A stretch of 64,000 nucleotides of DNA, taken from NCBI GenBank assembly GCA_963789025.1, contig CAWBIT010000006.1, positions 62,001-126,000 on the forward strand, given 5' to 3'. Of this stretch, positions 42,827 through 50,553 are shown piece after piece. This stretch comes from AP-15 sp963789025 (GTDB taxonomy: Bacteria; Pseudomonadota; Alphaproteobacteria; ATCC43930; CGMCC-115725). The notes under the pieces are model-generated. The model searched no databases. It worked only from the letters and a program-made list of their open reading frames with translations, and had not been told where the DNA came from. The translations under genes and the position numbers were made by a program. Position 1 is the first letter of the stretch. Every line of letters begins with the position of its first letter.

Positions 42827-44222
42827 GTCGCGTGTCCAGATCGGGCGCACCGTGCGCCGGCTGCGCACTGAGCGGAACCTGTCGCAGCAGGCATTGGCGA
42901 ACCGGCTCGGCATCTCGGCGAGTTATCTGAACCTGATCGAGCACGATCAGCGCGCGGTGAGCGGCACATTGCTGATCAAACTCGCCGAAATGTTCCACCT
43001 CGATCTCGCGACGCTCTCGGGCTCGCAGGAACGCCGGCTCGAAATCGGGCTGCGCGAGGCTTTTTCCGATCCCTTGCTGGGCGTCGACGCGGTGCCCGAA
43101 GCCGAAATTGCCGCGTTGGCCGGCTCGGGTCCGAATGCGGCGCGCGCGGTGCTCGCGCTCTATCGCGCGTGGCGGGTTGCCCGCGAGGACGCCGGAGGCA
43201 TCGCCCTCCCGTCAGGGCGGCGCATTCTGCTGCCCAATGAGGAGGCGCGCGATTTCTTCGACGACCGCGCCAACCATTTCCCCGCGCTCGAAGAAGCCGC
43301 CGACGGGATCGCCGCCGCCTGCAGCGCCGCCCCGTCCGAGATGAACCACGCGATCGCCGAAAGGCTGCGCAAGACGCACGGCCTGACCGTCACTGTGCAG
43401 CCGCTGGATGGCGTGCTGCGCCGGTTTGATCCGGAAACTCGCCGGCTCGCCCTCGCCGAGACTCTGCCGCGCGAGAGCCGCGGGTTCCATATGGCGTTCC
43501 AGCTCGTCCTCTTCGAAGCGCGCGACGCGGTCGAGACGGTGTTGCACAAAGCCGCGCCGTCTTCGGCGGAATCGGCGATGCTGATCCGCGTGGGCCTGCT
43601 CAACTATGTCGCCGGCGCGATCCTGATGCCCTACGCCGCATACCTCGCGGCGGCGCAGGATCTGCGCCACGACATGGAGGCCCTCGCGGCGCGCTTCGGG
43701 GTTTCCTTCGAACAGGCCTGTCACCGCCTGTCCACCCTGCAGCGGTCCGGCGCCCGCGGCGTGCCGTTCTTTTTTGTCCGCGTCGACCCGGCGGGGAACG
43801 TGTCGAAGCGCTTCTCAGCGGCGGGCTTCCCGTTTGCGCGATACGGCGGCTCGTGCCCGCGCTGGGTGGTGCATACCGCCTTTTCGCAGCCTGGCGCGGT
43901 CCAGGTGCAAGTCGCAGAGCTGCCCGACGGCGACGCGCACCTCTGCTTCGCCCGGGCCGTGGCGCGGCCGGCGACACACTGGGGCGAACCCCGCCCCGTC
44001 CATGTCGTGGCGATGGGCTGCAGCGTGGGACACGCCGAGGAGATCATCTATGCCGATGGGCTCGACCTCGAACGGGCCAAGGTCGGCATCGGCTTGTCTT
44101 GCCGCCTGTGCAACCGCTCGGACTGCCGCAGCCGGGCCTTTCCGCCGCTCGAGCACCGCCTTGCGCTCGATCCGCTGACCTCGAGCGCGACGCCCTATAG
44201 GTTCGAGCCGCGCGAGGGCTGA
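42825..44222 (+). CDS. Short-chain fatty-acid-type transcriptional regulator (ScfR/RamB-like)
   Basis: 465 residues from ATG 42825. The N-terminal XRE helix-turn-helix is GRTVRRLRTERNLSQQALAN with RLGISASYLNLIEHDQR (about residues 6-42). An IrrE-like middle domain without an obvious HExxH follows, then a DUF2083-type C-terminus with IGLSCRLCNRSDCRSRAFPP, four clustered Cys. This is the layout of ScfR/RamB/PrpC-group regulators that sense acyl-CoA and control acetate and propionate use. It is divergent from aceA-aceB, the expected target. An alternative GTG/ATG start 63 bases upstream gives an atypical N-terminus. Confidence 0.88.
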   Translation: MSRVQIGRTVRRLRTERNLSQQALANRLGISASYLNLIEHDQRAVSGTLLIKLAEMFHLDLATLSGSQERRLEIGLREAFSDPLLGVDAVPEAEIAALAGSGPNAARAVLALYRAWRVAREDAGGIALPSGRRILLPNEEARDFFDDRANHFPALEEAADGIAAACSAAPSEMNHAIAERLRKTHGLTVTVQPLDGVLRRFDPETRRLALAETLPRESRGFHMAFQLVLFEARDAVETVLHKAAPSSAESAMLIRVGLLNYVAGAILMPYAAYLAAAQDLRHDMEALAARFGVSFEQACHRLSTLQRSGARGVPFFFVRVDPAGNVSKRFSAAGFPFARYGGSCPRWVVHTAFSQPGAVQVQVAELPDGDAHLCFARAVARPATHWGEPRPVHVVAMGCSVGHAEEIIYADGLDLERAKVGIGLSCRLCNRSDCRSRAFPPLEHRLALDPLTSSATPYRFEPREG

Positions 44223-44272
44223 TCGGAATGCCGCGCTATGGCAAGGTAGCTTGATCAGACAAGAGGTACCCT

Positions 44273-45475
44273 ATGACAGGCGGCGGCCAACTTCCTCACT
44301 TGACCGATGACAGTACCCTGCCGGAGGAGGAGCGCGTTCTGCTGGGCCGCGCGCGGACGCTAATTCCTTCACTCGCCGACCGCGCCCCAGCGGCGGTAGC
44401 CGCGCGGAAATTGCCGGCGCGGACCATCACCGAATATCGAGACGCCGGAATATTGCGCATTTTGCAGCCGAAGTGCTTCGGCGGCATGCAGGGTCGGTTC
44501 AGCCTGTTCTCACGGATCGTCGAGGAATTGACCTATGGCTGCGCGTCCTCGGCCTGGGTCTATGCGGTGCTGGCCGAGCATCAGTGGATCATCGCCCAGT
44601 ATCCCGAAGCGGCGCAGATCGATGTCTGGGGCGACGATCCCGAAGCGGTCGCGTCATCTTCGCTGGCGCCGCGCGCGGCGGCCAAGCGTGTTGCCGGCGG
44701 CTGGCGCCTGAGCGGACGGTTTCCGTTCTCCAGCGGCTGCGACTATGCGCAATGGGCGATACTCGGCGCTTTCCTCGGAGAGATGGGCGACCCGCGGCAC
44801 ATCGCCTATCTGCTGGCGCCGCTCGCCGAGATCGAGATCGTCGATGACTGGCAGGTGCTCGGCCTCGCCGGCACCGGCAGCAAGTCGCTGGTCTTGCACG
44901 ATGTCTTCATTCCCGAGCACCGCTGTGTGATGGTCAGCGACCTCTTCGCCGGAACCCCGCCGGGCGCGCTGGCGCATCCCGAATATCCGGTTCTGCGCGC
45001 GCCGCGCGGGTTTCTGGTGTCCTATTCATTGCCGCCGGTCGCCATCGCGCTCGGCCGCCGCGCGCTCGACATCGCGTGCGCCGCGCTGGCGGGCCGGGTG
45101 TCGCGCGGCGTGACCAAGCTCGCCGATTCCGAGGTCGTGCAGATGGCGTTCGGGGAGGCCGCCGCGGCGATCGATGTCGCGACGATGCTGCTCCACACCG
45201 GGCGCGAATCCAGCACCGCAGCGGTCACCTCGGGCCGCAAGATCACCGAGACGGAGGCATTGCGCGCCCGGCGCGATATGGTCTACGCGCAGCATCAGGT
45301 GAGCTGGGCGATCGACCGCCTGTGCGAAATGAACGGCGCCCGCTGGGTCTATGACAGCGACCCGCTGGGGGCGATCCGGCGCGACGTTATGACGATCCTG
45401 ACCCACCACGCCGCGAGCCGTCAGGCCGCGATGGCCCCGTACGGCCGTATGCTGCTCGCGCACGGCGCCGATTGA
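44273..45475 (+). CDS. Acyl-CoA dehydrogenase-fold flavin monooxygenase (HsaA/HpaB-type, group D)
   Basis: 400 residues. It has the acyl-CoA dehydrogenase fold but lacks the usual catalytic Glu context. Landmarks are LPARTITEYRDAGILRILQPKCFGG, ASSAWVYAVLAEHQWIIAQYP, GGWRLSGRFPFSSGCDYAQWAI (about residues 142-163), and LGLAGTGSKSLVLHDVFIPEHR. The RLSGRFPFSSG loop is typical of oxygenase components of two-component monooxygenases such as HsaA and of related 4-hydroxyphenylacetate hydroxylases. It would need a flavin reductase, which is not in the window. Substrate unknown. Confidence 0.85.
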   Translation: MTGGGQLPHLTDDSTLPEEERVLLGRARTLIPSLADRAPAAVAARKLPARTITEYRDAGILRILQPKCFGGMQGRFSLFSRIVEELTYGCASSAWVYAVLAEHQWIIAQYPEAAQIDVWGDDPEAVASSSLAPRAAAKRVAGGWRLSGRFPFSSGCDYAQWAILGAFLGEMGDPRHIAYLLAPLAEIEIVDDWQVLGLAGTGSKSLVLHDVFIPEHRCVMVSDLFAGTPPGALAHPEYPVLRAPRGFLVSYSLPPVAIALGRRALDIACAALAGRVSRGVTKLADSEVVQMAFGEAAAAIDVATMLLHTGRESSTAAVTSGRKITETEALRARRDMVYAQHQVSWAIDRLCEMNGARWVYDSDPLGAIRRDVMTILTHHAASRQAAMAPYGRMLLAHGAD

Positions 45476-45508
45476 CGGCGACCGGCACTGAAGAGGTATG
45501 CTGTCCAA

Positions 45509-46435
45509 ATGGAAGAGATTTATTGCTTTGCGGGCAACCCGCTCGACCGCGTGAGCCAGCGCCGCCAGGACGCCGGCTGGGTGACGTCGCTACTCGAAGA
45601 TCCCGCCACCCGGGTGCTGCCGCTGCACGGCCTCAAGCCGCCGGTTCGCCACTCTTCGGCGAGGGCGTTGGATTGGCAGAGCGTCGCCCCCTGGCGGCAG
45701 TTGATCGACAGCGGCAATACCCTCATTCTGCTCGGCATCCGCGACGGCCACGCGTTTTTTGCCCTTGATGCAGGCTCGACCGAGGTCCCGAGCGATAACG
45801 GCAGCATCGTCGTGGATGCGCGCGCGGCCGCTCCGATAATCGATGGCGGCGAGGCGGCAATTCTCGCCGAGGCACGCTCGTTGATCGATTGGCATGCCCG
45901 GCATCGCTTCTGCGCGCAATGCGGCACGCCGAGCGCTGTCGTCTCGGGCGGCTGGGTACGCCATTGCCCCGAATGCAAGGCGCACCACTTTCCGCGTGTC
46001 GACCCGGTCGTCATCATGCTCGGCGTCAGGGGCGAGCGGTGCCTGCTCGGCCGCGGCCACCGGCGCCGCGGCGCCCGGTTTTCGTGTCTCGCCGGCTTCA
46101 TGGAGCCGGGCGAGACGTTGGAAGAGGCGGTCCGCCGCGAAGTCTTCGAGGAATCGGGCATTCGGATCGGGCAGGTGCGCTACCTCGCCTCACAGCCCTG
46201 GCCGTTCCCGTCGAGCCTGATGATGGGCTTTCTCGGCGAAGCGCTGACCGAGGAGATCACGATCGACCCCGAAGAGCTCGCCGAGGTGCGCTGGTTCGAG
46301 CGCGACGAGGTCCGGGCCATGGTCGAACGGTCGCGATCTGACGACCCCGTTCCGGGTCTGGCCACCCTGCCGCCGCCCTTGGCGATCGGTCACCAAATCG
46401 CGCGCCGCTGGGCCTTCGGCGTCGATAGCGTTTGA
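45509..46435 (+). CDS. nudC: NAD(+) diphosphatase / NAD-RNA decapping Nudix hydrolase
   Basis: 308 residues. The zinc ribbon has CAQCG and CPECK (about residues 135-158). The Nudix box GX5EX7REUXEEXGU is GFMEPGETLEEAVRREVFEE then SGI (about residues 199-221). The NudC signature SQPWPFPSSLMMGF follows (about 233-246). Family members hydrolyse NADH to NMNH and AMP and remove NAD caps from RNA. The N-terminal domain is present in full. A palindromic repeat with an IS inside follows the stop. Confidence 0.95.
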   Translation: MEEIYCFAGNPLDRVSQRRQDAGWVTSLLEDPATRVLPLHGLKPPVRHSSARALDWQSVAPWRQLIDSGNTLILLGIRDGHAFFALDAGSTEVPSDNGSIVVDARAAAPIIDGGEAAILAEARSLIDWHARHRFCAQCGTPSAVVSGGWVRHCPECKAHHFPRVDPVVIMLGVRGERCLLGRGHRRRGARFSCLAGFMEPGETLEEAVRREVFEESGIRIGQVRYLASQPWPFPSSLMMGFLGEALTEEITIDPEELAEVRWFERDEVRAMVERSRSDDPVPGLATLPPPLAIGHQIARRWAFGVDSV

Positions 46436-46534
46436 GCGAGACCCTCACCCGCCTCGCTGCGCTCGCCACCCTCTCCCGCATTGCGGGAGAGGGGCTACAC
46501 ACACTGCAGCTCGTAGCTCCTCTCCCGCATTGCG

Positions 46535-47768
46535 AGGGCTTTGCAAATTGCGGGGTTCCGTCCGGGTTGCTCTTTGAGGCTGATTTTTCACGTTCGTTGC
46601 ACGGTGAGATTGTACAAGACCGAGGCCAATATCAGCCGCGGGCGCGGCCGGGCCGCCGCACCGGGCGGCCTGGCCGAGGTCGAGGCAGAGTTTGCCTGCG
46701 GTGGGCGATCACGGCGGGCACAGCACCACCATGCGTTTCAGGTTCATCGCGGTGCACAGCAGCAGCAGATGGGTGGTGTTGCGCGCCAGCCCCAGGCAGC
46801 GCGCGCGGGCCCACCGGTAGGTCGTCTTCATCCGGCCGAACACCTGCTCGACCGGAGCGCGCTGCTTGCCGATCGCCTCGTTGCGTTCCTTGTCGGCCTG
46901 GCTCAGCGCGTGGTGCTTGTTGCCGCGCCGCATCAAATGGGCTTCGATGCCGCGCTCGGTCAATTGCTGCTCGCGGCGATGTGTGTGGTAGGCGGCATCG
47001 GCATAGACCGCGGCTTCATCGCCGCAGATCAGCTCGTCGGCCGGCACCGTGTCGTTGACCGAAGCGCCGGTCAGCTTGACCCGGCGGATGAGCGCCGAGC
47101 CCTGGTCGACCCCGACATGAACCTTGTAGCCGAAATACCGCTTGCCGCCCTTCTTGGCCCACTCCGCTTCGGGATCACGGTCGCTTTTGACCAGCTGGCT
47201 GGGCACCTCGCCATCCGGACCCGGCGGCAACGGCTCCTTCGGCTTTTTCGGCGGGTTGACCGCGGCCGGCACCAGGCTGGCATCGACCAGCGTGCCTTTG
47301 CGCAGCATCAGCCCGCGGCGGTCGAGCTGCCGACCGACCTCGTCAAAGATCTGCTGGTCCAGTCCGTTCTCGCGCAGCGCGTTGCGAAACCGGTTGATCG
47401 TCGAATAGTCCGGCGCGGTCTCGCCCAAGGGCAGCCCACAGAACACCCGGAACGACAGCCGATCCCACAAGACCTCCTCGAGCGCGGGATCGGACAAGCC
47501 GTACCACTGCTGCAACAGCAACGCCTTGACCATCGCCAGCGGCGGATAGGACGGTGCGCCGTGCGGCGAATCGTGCAACCCGCCGACGATCGCTCCCAGC
47601 GCCGCCCAGTCGACCAGCTCGGCCAGCCGCGTCAGCAACTCGTTCGGCCGGCTGTGCCGCATCACCATGTGGTCGGCAAAACCCAACTGCCCCCAATCGC
47701 GATGAGCCATCACCATCCCCCCAATCCCCACGCCAGGATCGCAAATTTCGCTACTTCTGCAAAATCCT
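46535..47768 (-). mobile_element. IS5-family insertion sequence, 1234 bp, 9-bp target duplication
   Basis: The ends are AGGGCTTTGCAAATTGCGG at the left and, as reverse complement, AGGATTTTGCAGAAGTAGCG at the right; the inverted repeats are short and imperfect. Direct repeats CGCATTGCG flank it at 46526-46534 and 47769-47777. They duplicate the loop of a family A repeat hairpin. A single transposase gene lies on the minus strand. Confidence 0.85.
46709..47716 (-). CDS. IS5-family transposase, intact
   Basis: 335 residues from ATG 47716 (or ATG 47710). It has the N-terminal DUF772 domain (SYPPLAMVKALLLQQWYGLS, DYSTINRFRNALRENGL). The DDE domain has Asp in GTLVDASLVPAAVN, Asp in AVYADAAYHTH and Glu in APVEQVFGRMKTTYRWARAR. 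The frame is complete. It differs in sequence and in target duplication length from the other IS5-family element at 14004, so it belongs to another subgroup. Confidence 0.92.
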   Translation of the reverse strand: MVMAHRDWGQLGFADHMVMRHSRPNELLTRLAELVDWAALGAIVGGLHDSPHGAPSYPPLAMVKALLLQQWYGLSDPALEEVLWDRLSFRVFCGLPLGETAPDYSTINRFRNALRENGLDQQIFDEVGRQLDRRGLMLRKGTLVDASLVPAAVNPPKKPKEPLPPGPDGEVPSQLVKSDRDPEAEWAKKGGKRYFGYKVHVGVDQGSALIRRVKLTGASVNDTVPADELICGDEAAVYADAAYHTHRREQQLTERGIEAHLMRRGNKHHALSQADKERNEAIGKQRAPVEQVFGRMKTTYRWARARCLGLARNTTHLLLLCTAMNLKRMVVLCPP

Positions 47769-47822
47769 CGCATTGCGGGAGAGGGGGGACCGTCGCGCTA
47801 GCGACGGTGGGTGAGGGTCTAC

Positions 47823-48668
47823 GTGGCTGAAAGCCAGTCACAGCAGGTCGCACTCGTCACCGGAGCGAGTTCCGGGATCGGCCTCCATACCGCGCTCGGC
47901 CTCGCGCGCGCCGGAATGCGGGTCATCATGGCAGGGCGCGACCGAAACCGGACCGAGGCCGCGCAGCGGCGGGTGCGGGAGCATTCCGGCTCCGATCGCG
48001 TCGAGGTCGCCCTCGCCGATTTTTCGCAACTCGGCGACGTGCGCCGGCTGGCGGACGAGATCCTGGGCGGGCACGACCGGCTCGATGTGCTCGTCAACAA
48101 TGCCGGCCTGTTTTCGCCGCACTACCGGCTTTCGGCGGACGGGTTCGAGCTGACCTTCGCGGTCAATCATCTCGCGCCTTTTCTGCTGACCAACTTGCTG
48201 CTCGAGCGCCTCAAGGCGTCGGCCCCGGCGCGCATCGTCACGGTCGCCTCGGAAGCGCACCGCCGCAACCGCATTGATGTCGGCGACCTGACACGCCCGC
48301 GGGATTGGACAATGTCGCGGGGCTATGGCCGTTCCAAGCTTTGCAATATCCTGTTCACCCGGGAGCTGGCATCGCGGCTCGACCCCGACGAGGTTATCGC
48401 CACCTGTCTCCATCCGGGGATGGTCGCCACCGGGATCGGGCAACGGGGCGGCCTCCTGGAGCTGGGGTGGCGGGCGTTGAAGCCGTTCATGATCAGCCCC
48501 GAGAAGGGCGCCGAGACACCGGTATTTCTCGCCACGATGCCCGACCCCAAACGTTTCCACGGCGGCTACGTCATCCGCAAAGCCCTAACCCAGCCGGATC
48601 CGTTGGCGCTCGACAGCGGCCTCGCCCGCCGCTTGTGGGATGAAAGCGCGCGTCTCGCCGGCCTCTGA
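47823..48668 (+). CDS. SDR-family oxidoreductase (retinol dehydrogenase-like)
   Basis: 281 residues if GTG 47823 is used; GTG 47811 is possible but lies in the repeat. The cofactor motif TGASSGIGLHTALGL is near residue 15, NNAG in DVLVNNAGLFSPHY, the catalytic Ser in IVTVASEAHR and Tyr-x-x-x-Lys in GYGRSKLCNILFTREL. AGRDRNR after strand 2 suggests NADP use. The layout matches the retinol dehydrogenase/WW-domain oxidoreductase group. The natural promoter region was invaded by an IS, so expression may now depend on it. Confidence 0.9.
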   Translation: MAESQSQQVALVTGASSGIGLHTALGLARAGMRVIMAGRDRNRTEAAQRRVREHSGSDRVEVALADFSQLGDVRRLADEILGGHDRLDVLVNNAGLFSPHYRLSADGFELTFAVNHLAPFLLTNLLLERLKASAPARIVTVASEAHRRNRIDVGDLTRPRDWTMSRGYGRSKLCNILFTRELASRLDPDEVIATCLHPGMVATGIGQRGGLLELGWRALKPFMISPEKGAETPVFLATMPDPKRFHGGYVIRKALTQPDPLALDSGLARRLWDESARLAGL

Positions 48669-48677
48669 GGTGCAGCA

Positions 48678-49349
48678 ATGATCCATTCCAGGCGTGCATT
48701 CTTTCGGGAGACGCTGACGGTAGCCGCTACGGCCGCTTTTTCCGGGCTGGCTTGGGAACCTACGGCGTTGGCGCAGACCACGTTGAGCCCCGACGCGGCG
48801 CTGCGCCAACTGATCGACGGCAACCAGCGGTTTGCCGAGGGCCGCCTGACTTCGTTCACCGAGGACCTCGACATCCTGAAGGCGAAGACAGTCTACAAAC
48901 AGGAGCCGTTCGCCGCTGTGCTGTCCTGCGCGGATTCGCGGGTACCCGTCGAGCTGATCTTCGACCAGAGCATCGGGCATGTGTTCGTGACGCGGGTGGC
49001 CGGGAACATTGCGACGTCTGCGATCATCGCCAGCCTCGAATACGGTGTCGCAGTGCTCGGCGCCAAGGCGATCATGGTCTTGGGGCATGCCAACTGCGGC
49101 GCGGTCAAGGCCTCGATTGAAGCAAAGGCGGTTCCCGGCCAGATCAGCGCTCTTTACCGCTACATCCGACCCGCCGTTGACCAGGCCGGGTCCAATCTGC
49201 AGGCGGCGATCAAGGCCAACGCCAAGATCCAGGCGGGATTACTGCGACAATCCTCGCCGGTTCTGGCCGATCACATAAAAGCCAATCAACTCAAAATCGT
49301 CGCCGCGTATTACGATTTGTCATCCGGCAAGGTATCTCTCCTGGATTAG
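48678..49349 (+). CDS. Periplasmic beta-class carbonic anhydrase
   Basis: 223 residues. The N-terminus SRRAFFRETLTVAATAAFSG is a Tat-type signal (twin Arg, Phe-Phe context). The mature part has the beta-CA zinc ligands in CADSRVP (Cys and Asp-Arg dyad, about residues 84-90) and GHANCGAVK (His and Cys, about 138-146). VTRVAGNIATSAIIASLEYGV lies between. It interconverts CO2 and bicarbonate. Beta-CAs are usually cytoplasmic, so export by Tat is a distinctive property of this subgroup. It starts 9 bases after the SDR stop. Confidence 0.92.
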   Translation: MIHSRRAFFRETLTVAATAAFSGLAWEPTALAQTTLSPDAALRQLIDGNQRFAEGRLTSFTEDLDILKAKTVYKQEPFAAVLSCADSRVPVELIFDQSIGHVFVTRVAGNIATSAIIASLEYGVAVLGAKAIMVLGHANCGAVKASIEAKAVPGQISALYRYIRPAVDQAGSNLQAAIKANAKIQAGLLRQSSPVLADHIKANQLKIVAAYYDLSSGKVSLLD

Positions 49350-49432
49350 GCTGCCTCCGCTCGACCGCAGTATTGTCGAGACGGACCGGAAGGGTTGGAG
49401 TAGTTTACGACAGCTCATTGGTGGGGGGCGCG

Positions 49433-50536
49433 ATGACACGAGGGTGGTTTTCTTTTGCTTTTTTCGCGTTTTCGGCATTGGCCGGCCTGCCCGCCTATGC
49501 CCAACAAGGCGGTCCGCCGCCGGCTGTGTTGGTCCAGCCAGCCGAGCTGCGCTCGATGACCAGGCAGGCCGAGTTTGTCGGGCGCGCGGAAGCGCTCGAA
49601 AAGGTCGATCTGCGTGCGCGCGTCCAGGGCTTTCTCGGTCCTCGTCTATTCAAAGATGGCGACGAGGTCAAAGAGGGCCAGGTCGTCTTCACAATCGAGA
49701 GGGAGCCCTTCGAGGCCGCGGTCGACCAGCGCAAGGCTCAGCTCGCCGCCGCCCAGGCGACGCTCGCCAATGCCGATCAGCAATTGGGGCGCACCGCCGA
49801 GCTGACTCGCAAGGGCAATGCCCCGGTTGCCCAGCTCGACCAACGCACGGCGGAACAGGGTCAGGCCAAGGCCGCTGTCATGGAGGCCGAGGCGAACCTC
49901 CGCGACGCCCAGATCCAGCTGTCCTATACCGACATCAAGTCGCCGATCGCCGGACGAATCGGGCGGCCGGCGGTCTCGCCCGGCAATCTGGTCGGGCCGG
50001 ACACCGGTGTGCTGGCGACGGTAGTTAAAGATGACCCGATGCAGGTGCTCTTCTCGGTGACGCAACGCGAGATGCTGGAAGCCCGCCGTGACTCGGACTC
50101 GAACGGCAAGGTGCGGGCGCGCGTGCGACTGGCCGACGGCTCACTCTACGCCGAGCAGGGACGCATCGATTTTCTCGACGTCCAGGTCAACCCGCGTACC
50201 GATGGGCAGACAGTCCGCGCGATGTTCCCCAATCCCGACAACGTCCTGACCACTGGGCAAACGGTTCGCGTGATTCTTGAAGAAAAGGGCGGCGACAAGG
50301 TCGTCGTGATCCCGCAATCCGCAATCGCGATAGACCAGACCGGGCCTTACGTCTTTGTCGTCGGCCAGGACGACAAGGTCGAGCAGCGCCGCCTGCGTCT
50401 CGGCGCCGGTCGAGAGGGGCTCGCGGTCGTCGACGAAGGGCTGAAGCCCGACGAGCGCGTCGTCGTTCAGGGGCAGCAGCGCATCCGCGCCGGGATGACC
50501 GTAGCGCCGCAGCTCGCGCCATCGCCCGCCGGTTGA
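49433..50536 (+). CDS. RND efflux periplasmic adaptor subunit (MexA/AcrA-like)
   Basis: 367 residues from ATG 49433; the open frame extends 60 bases upstream without a ribosome site. A signal peptide (FSFAFFAFSALAGLPAYAQ) is followed by the barrel-sandwich start EFVGRAEALEKVDLRARVQG, a coiled-coil hairpin (about residues 80-140, AQLAAAQATLANADQQLG) and the lipoyl-like return LSYTDIKSPIAGRIGRPAVS. The membrane-proximal domain is at the C-terminus. It lacks an obvious lipobox. It couples the inner-membrane pump encoded next to an outer-membrane channel, which is not in the window. Confidence 0.93.
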   Translation: MTRGWFSFAFFAFSALAGLPAYAQQGGPPPAVLVQPAELRSMTRQAEFVGRAEALEKVDLRARVQGFLGPRLFKDGDEVKEGQVVFTIEREPFEAAVDQRKAQLAAAQATLANADQQLGRTAELTRKGNAPVAQLDQRTAEQGQAKAAVMEAEANLRDAQIQLSYTDIKSPIAGRIGRPAVSPGNLVGPDTGVLATVVKDDPMQVLFSVTQREMLEARRDSDSNGKVRARVRLADGSLYAEQGRIDFLDVQVNPRTDGQTVRAMFPNPDNVLTTGQTVRVILEEKGGDKVVVIPQSAIAIDQTGPYVFVVGQDDKVEQRRLRLGAGREGLAVVDEGLKPDERVVVQGQQRIRAGMTVAPQLAPSPAG

Positions 50537-50553
50537 GGAGGGACAACACCTCG

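Larger units (their letters stand above)
46442..47817. repeat. Palindromic intergenic repeat, family A, copy 2, split by an IS
   Basis: Without the IS (46535-47768) and one 9-bp duplication, the element reads like copy 1 at 1348-1490. Shared parts are the outer CCCTCACCC and GTGAGGG ends, CGCTGCGCTC, two CCTCTCCCGCATTGCGGGAGAGG hairpins and a terminal GGTG. The second hairpin's loop is the IS target. It separates nudC from the SDR gene. Confidence 0.85.
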
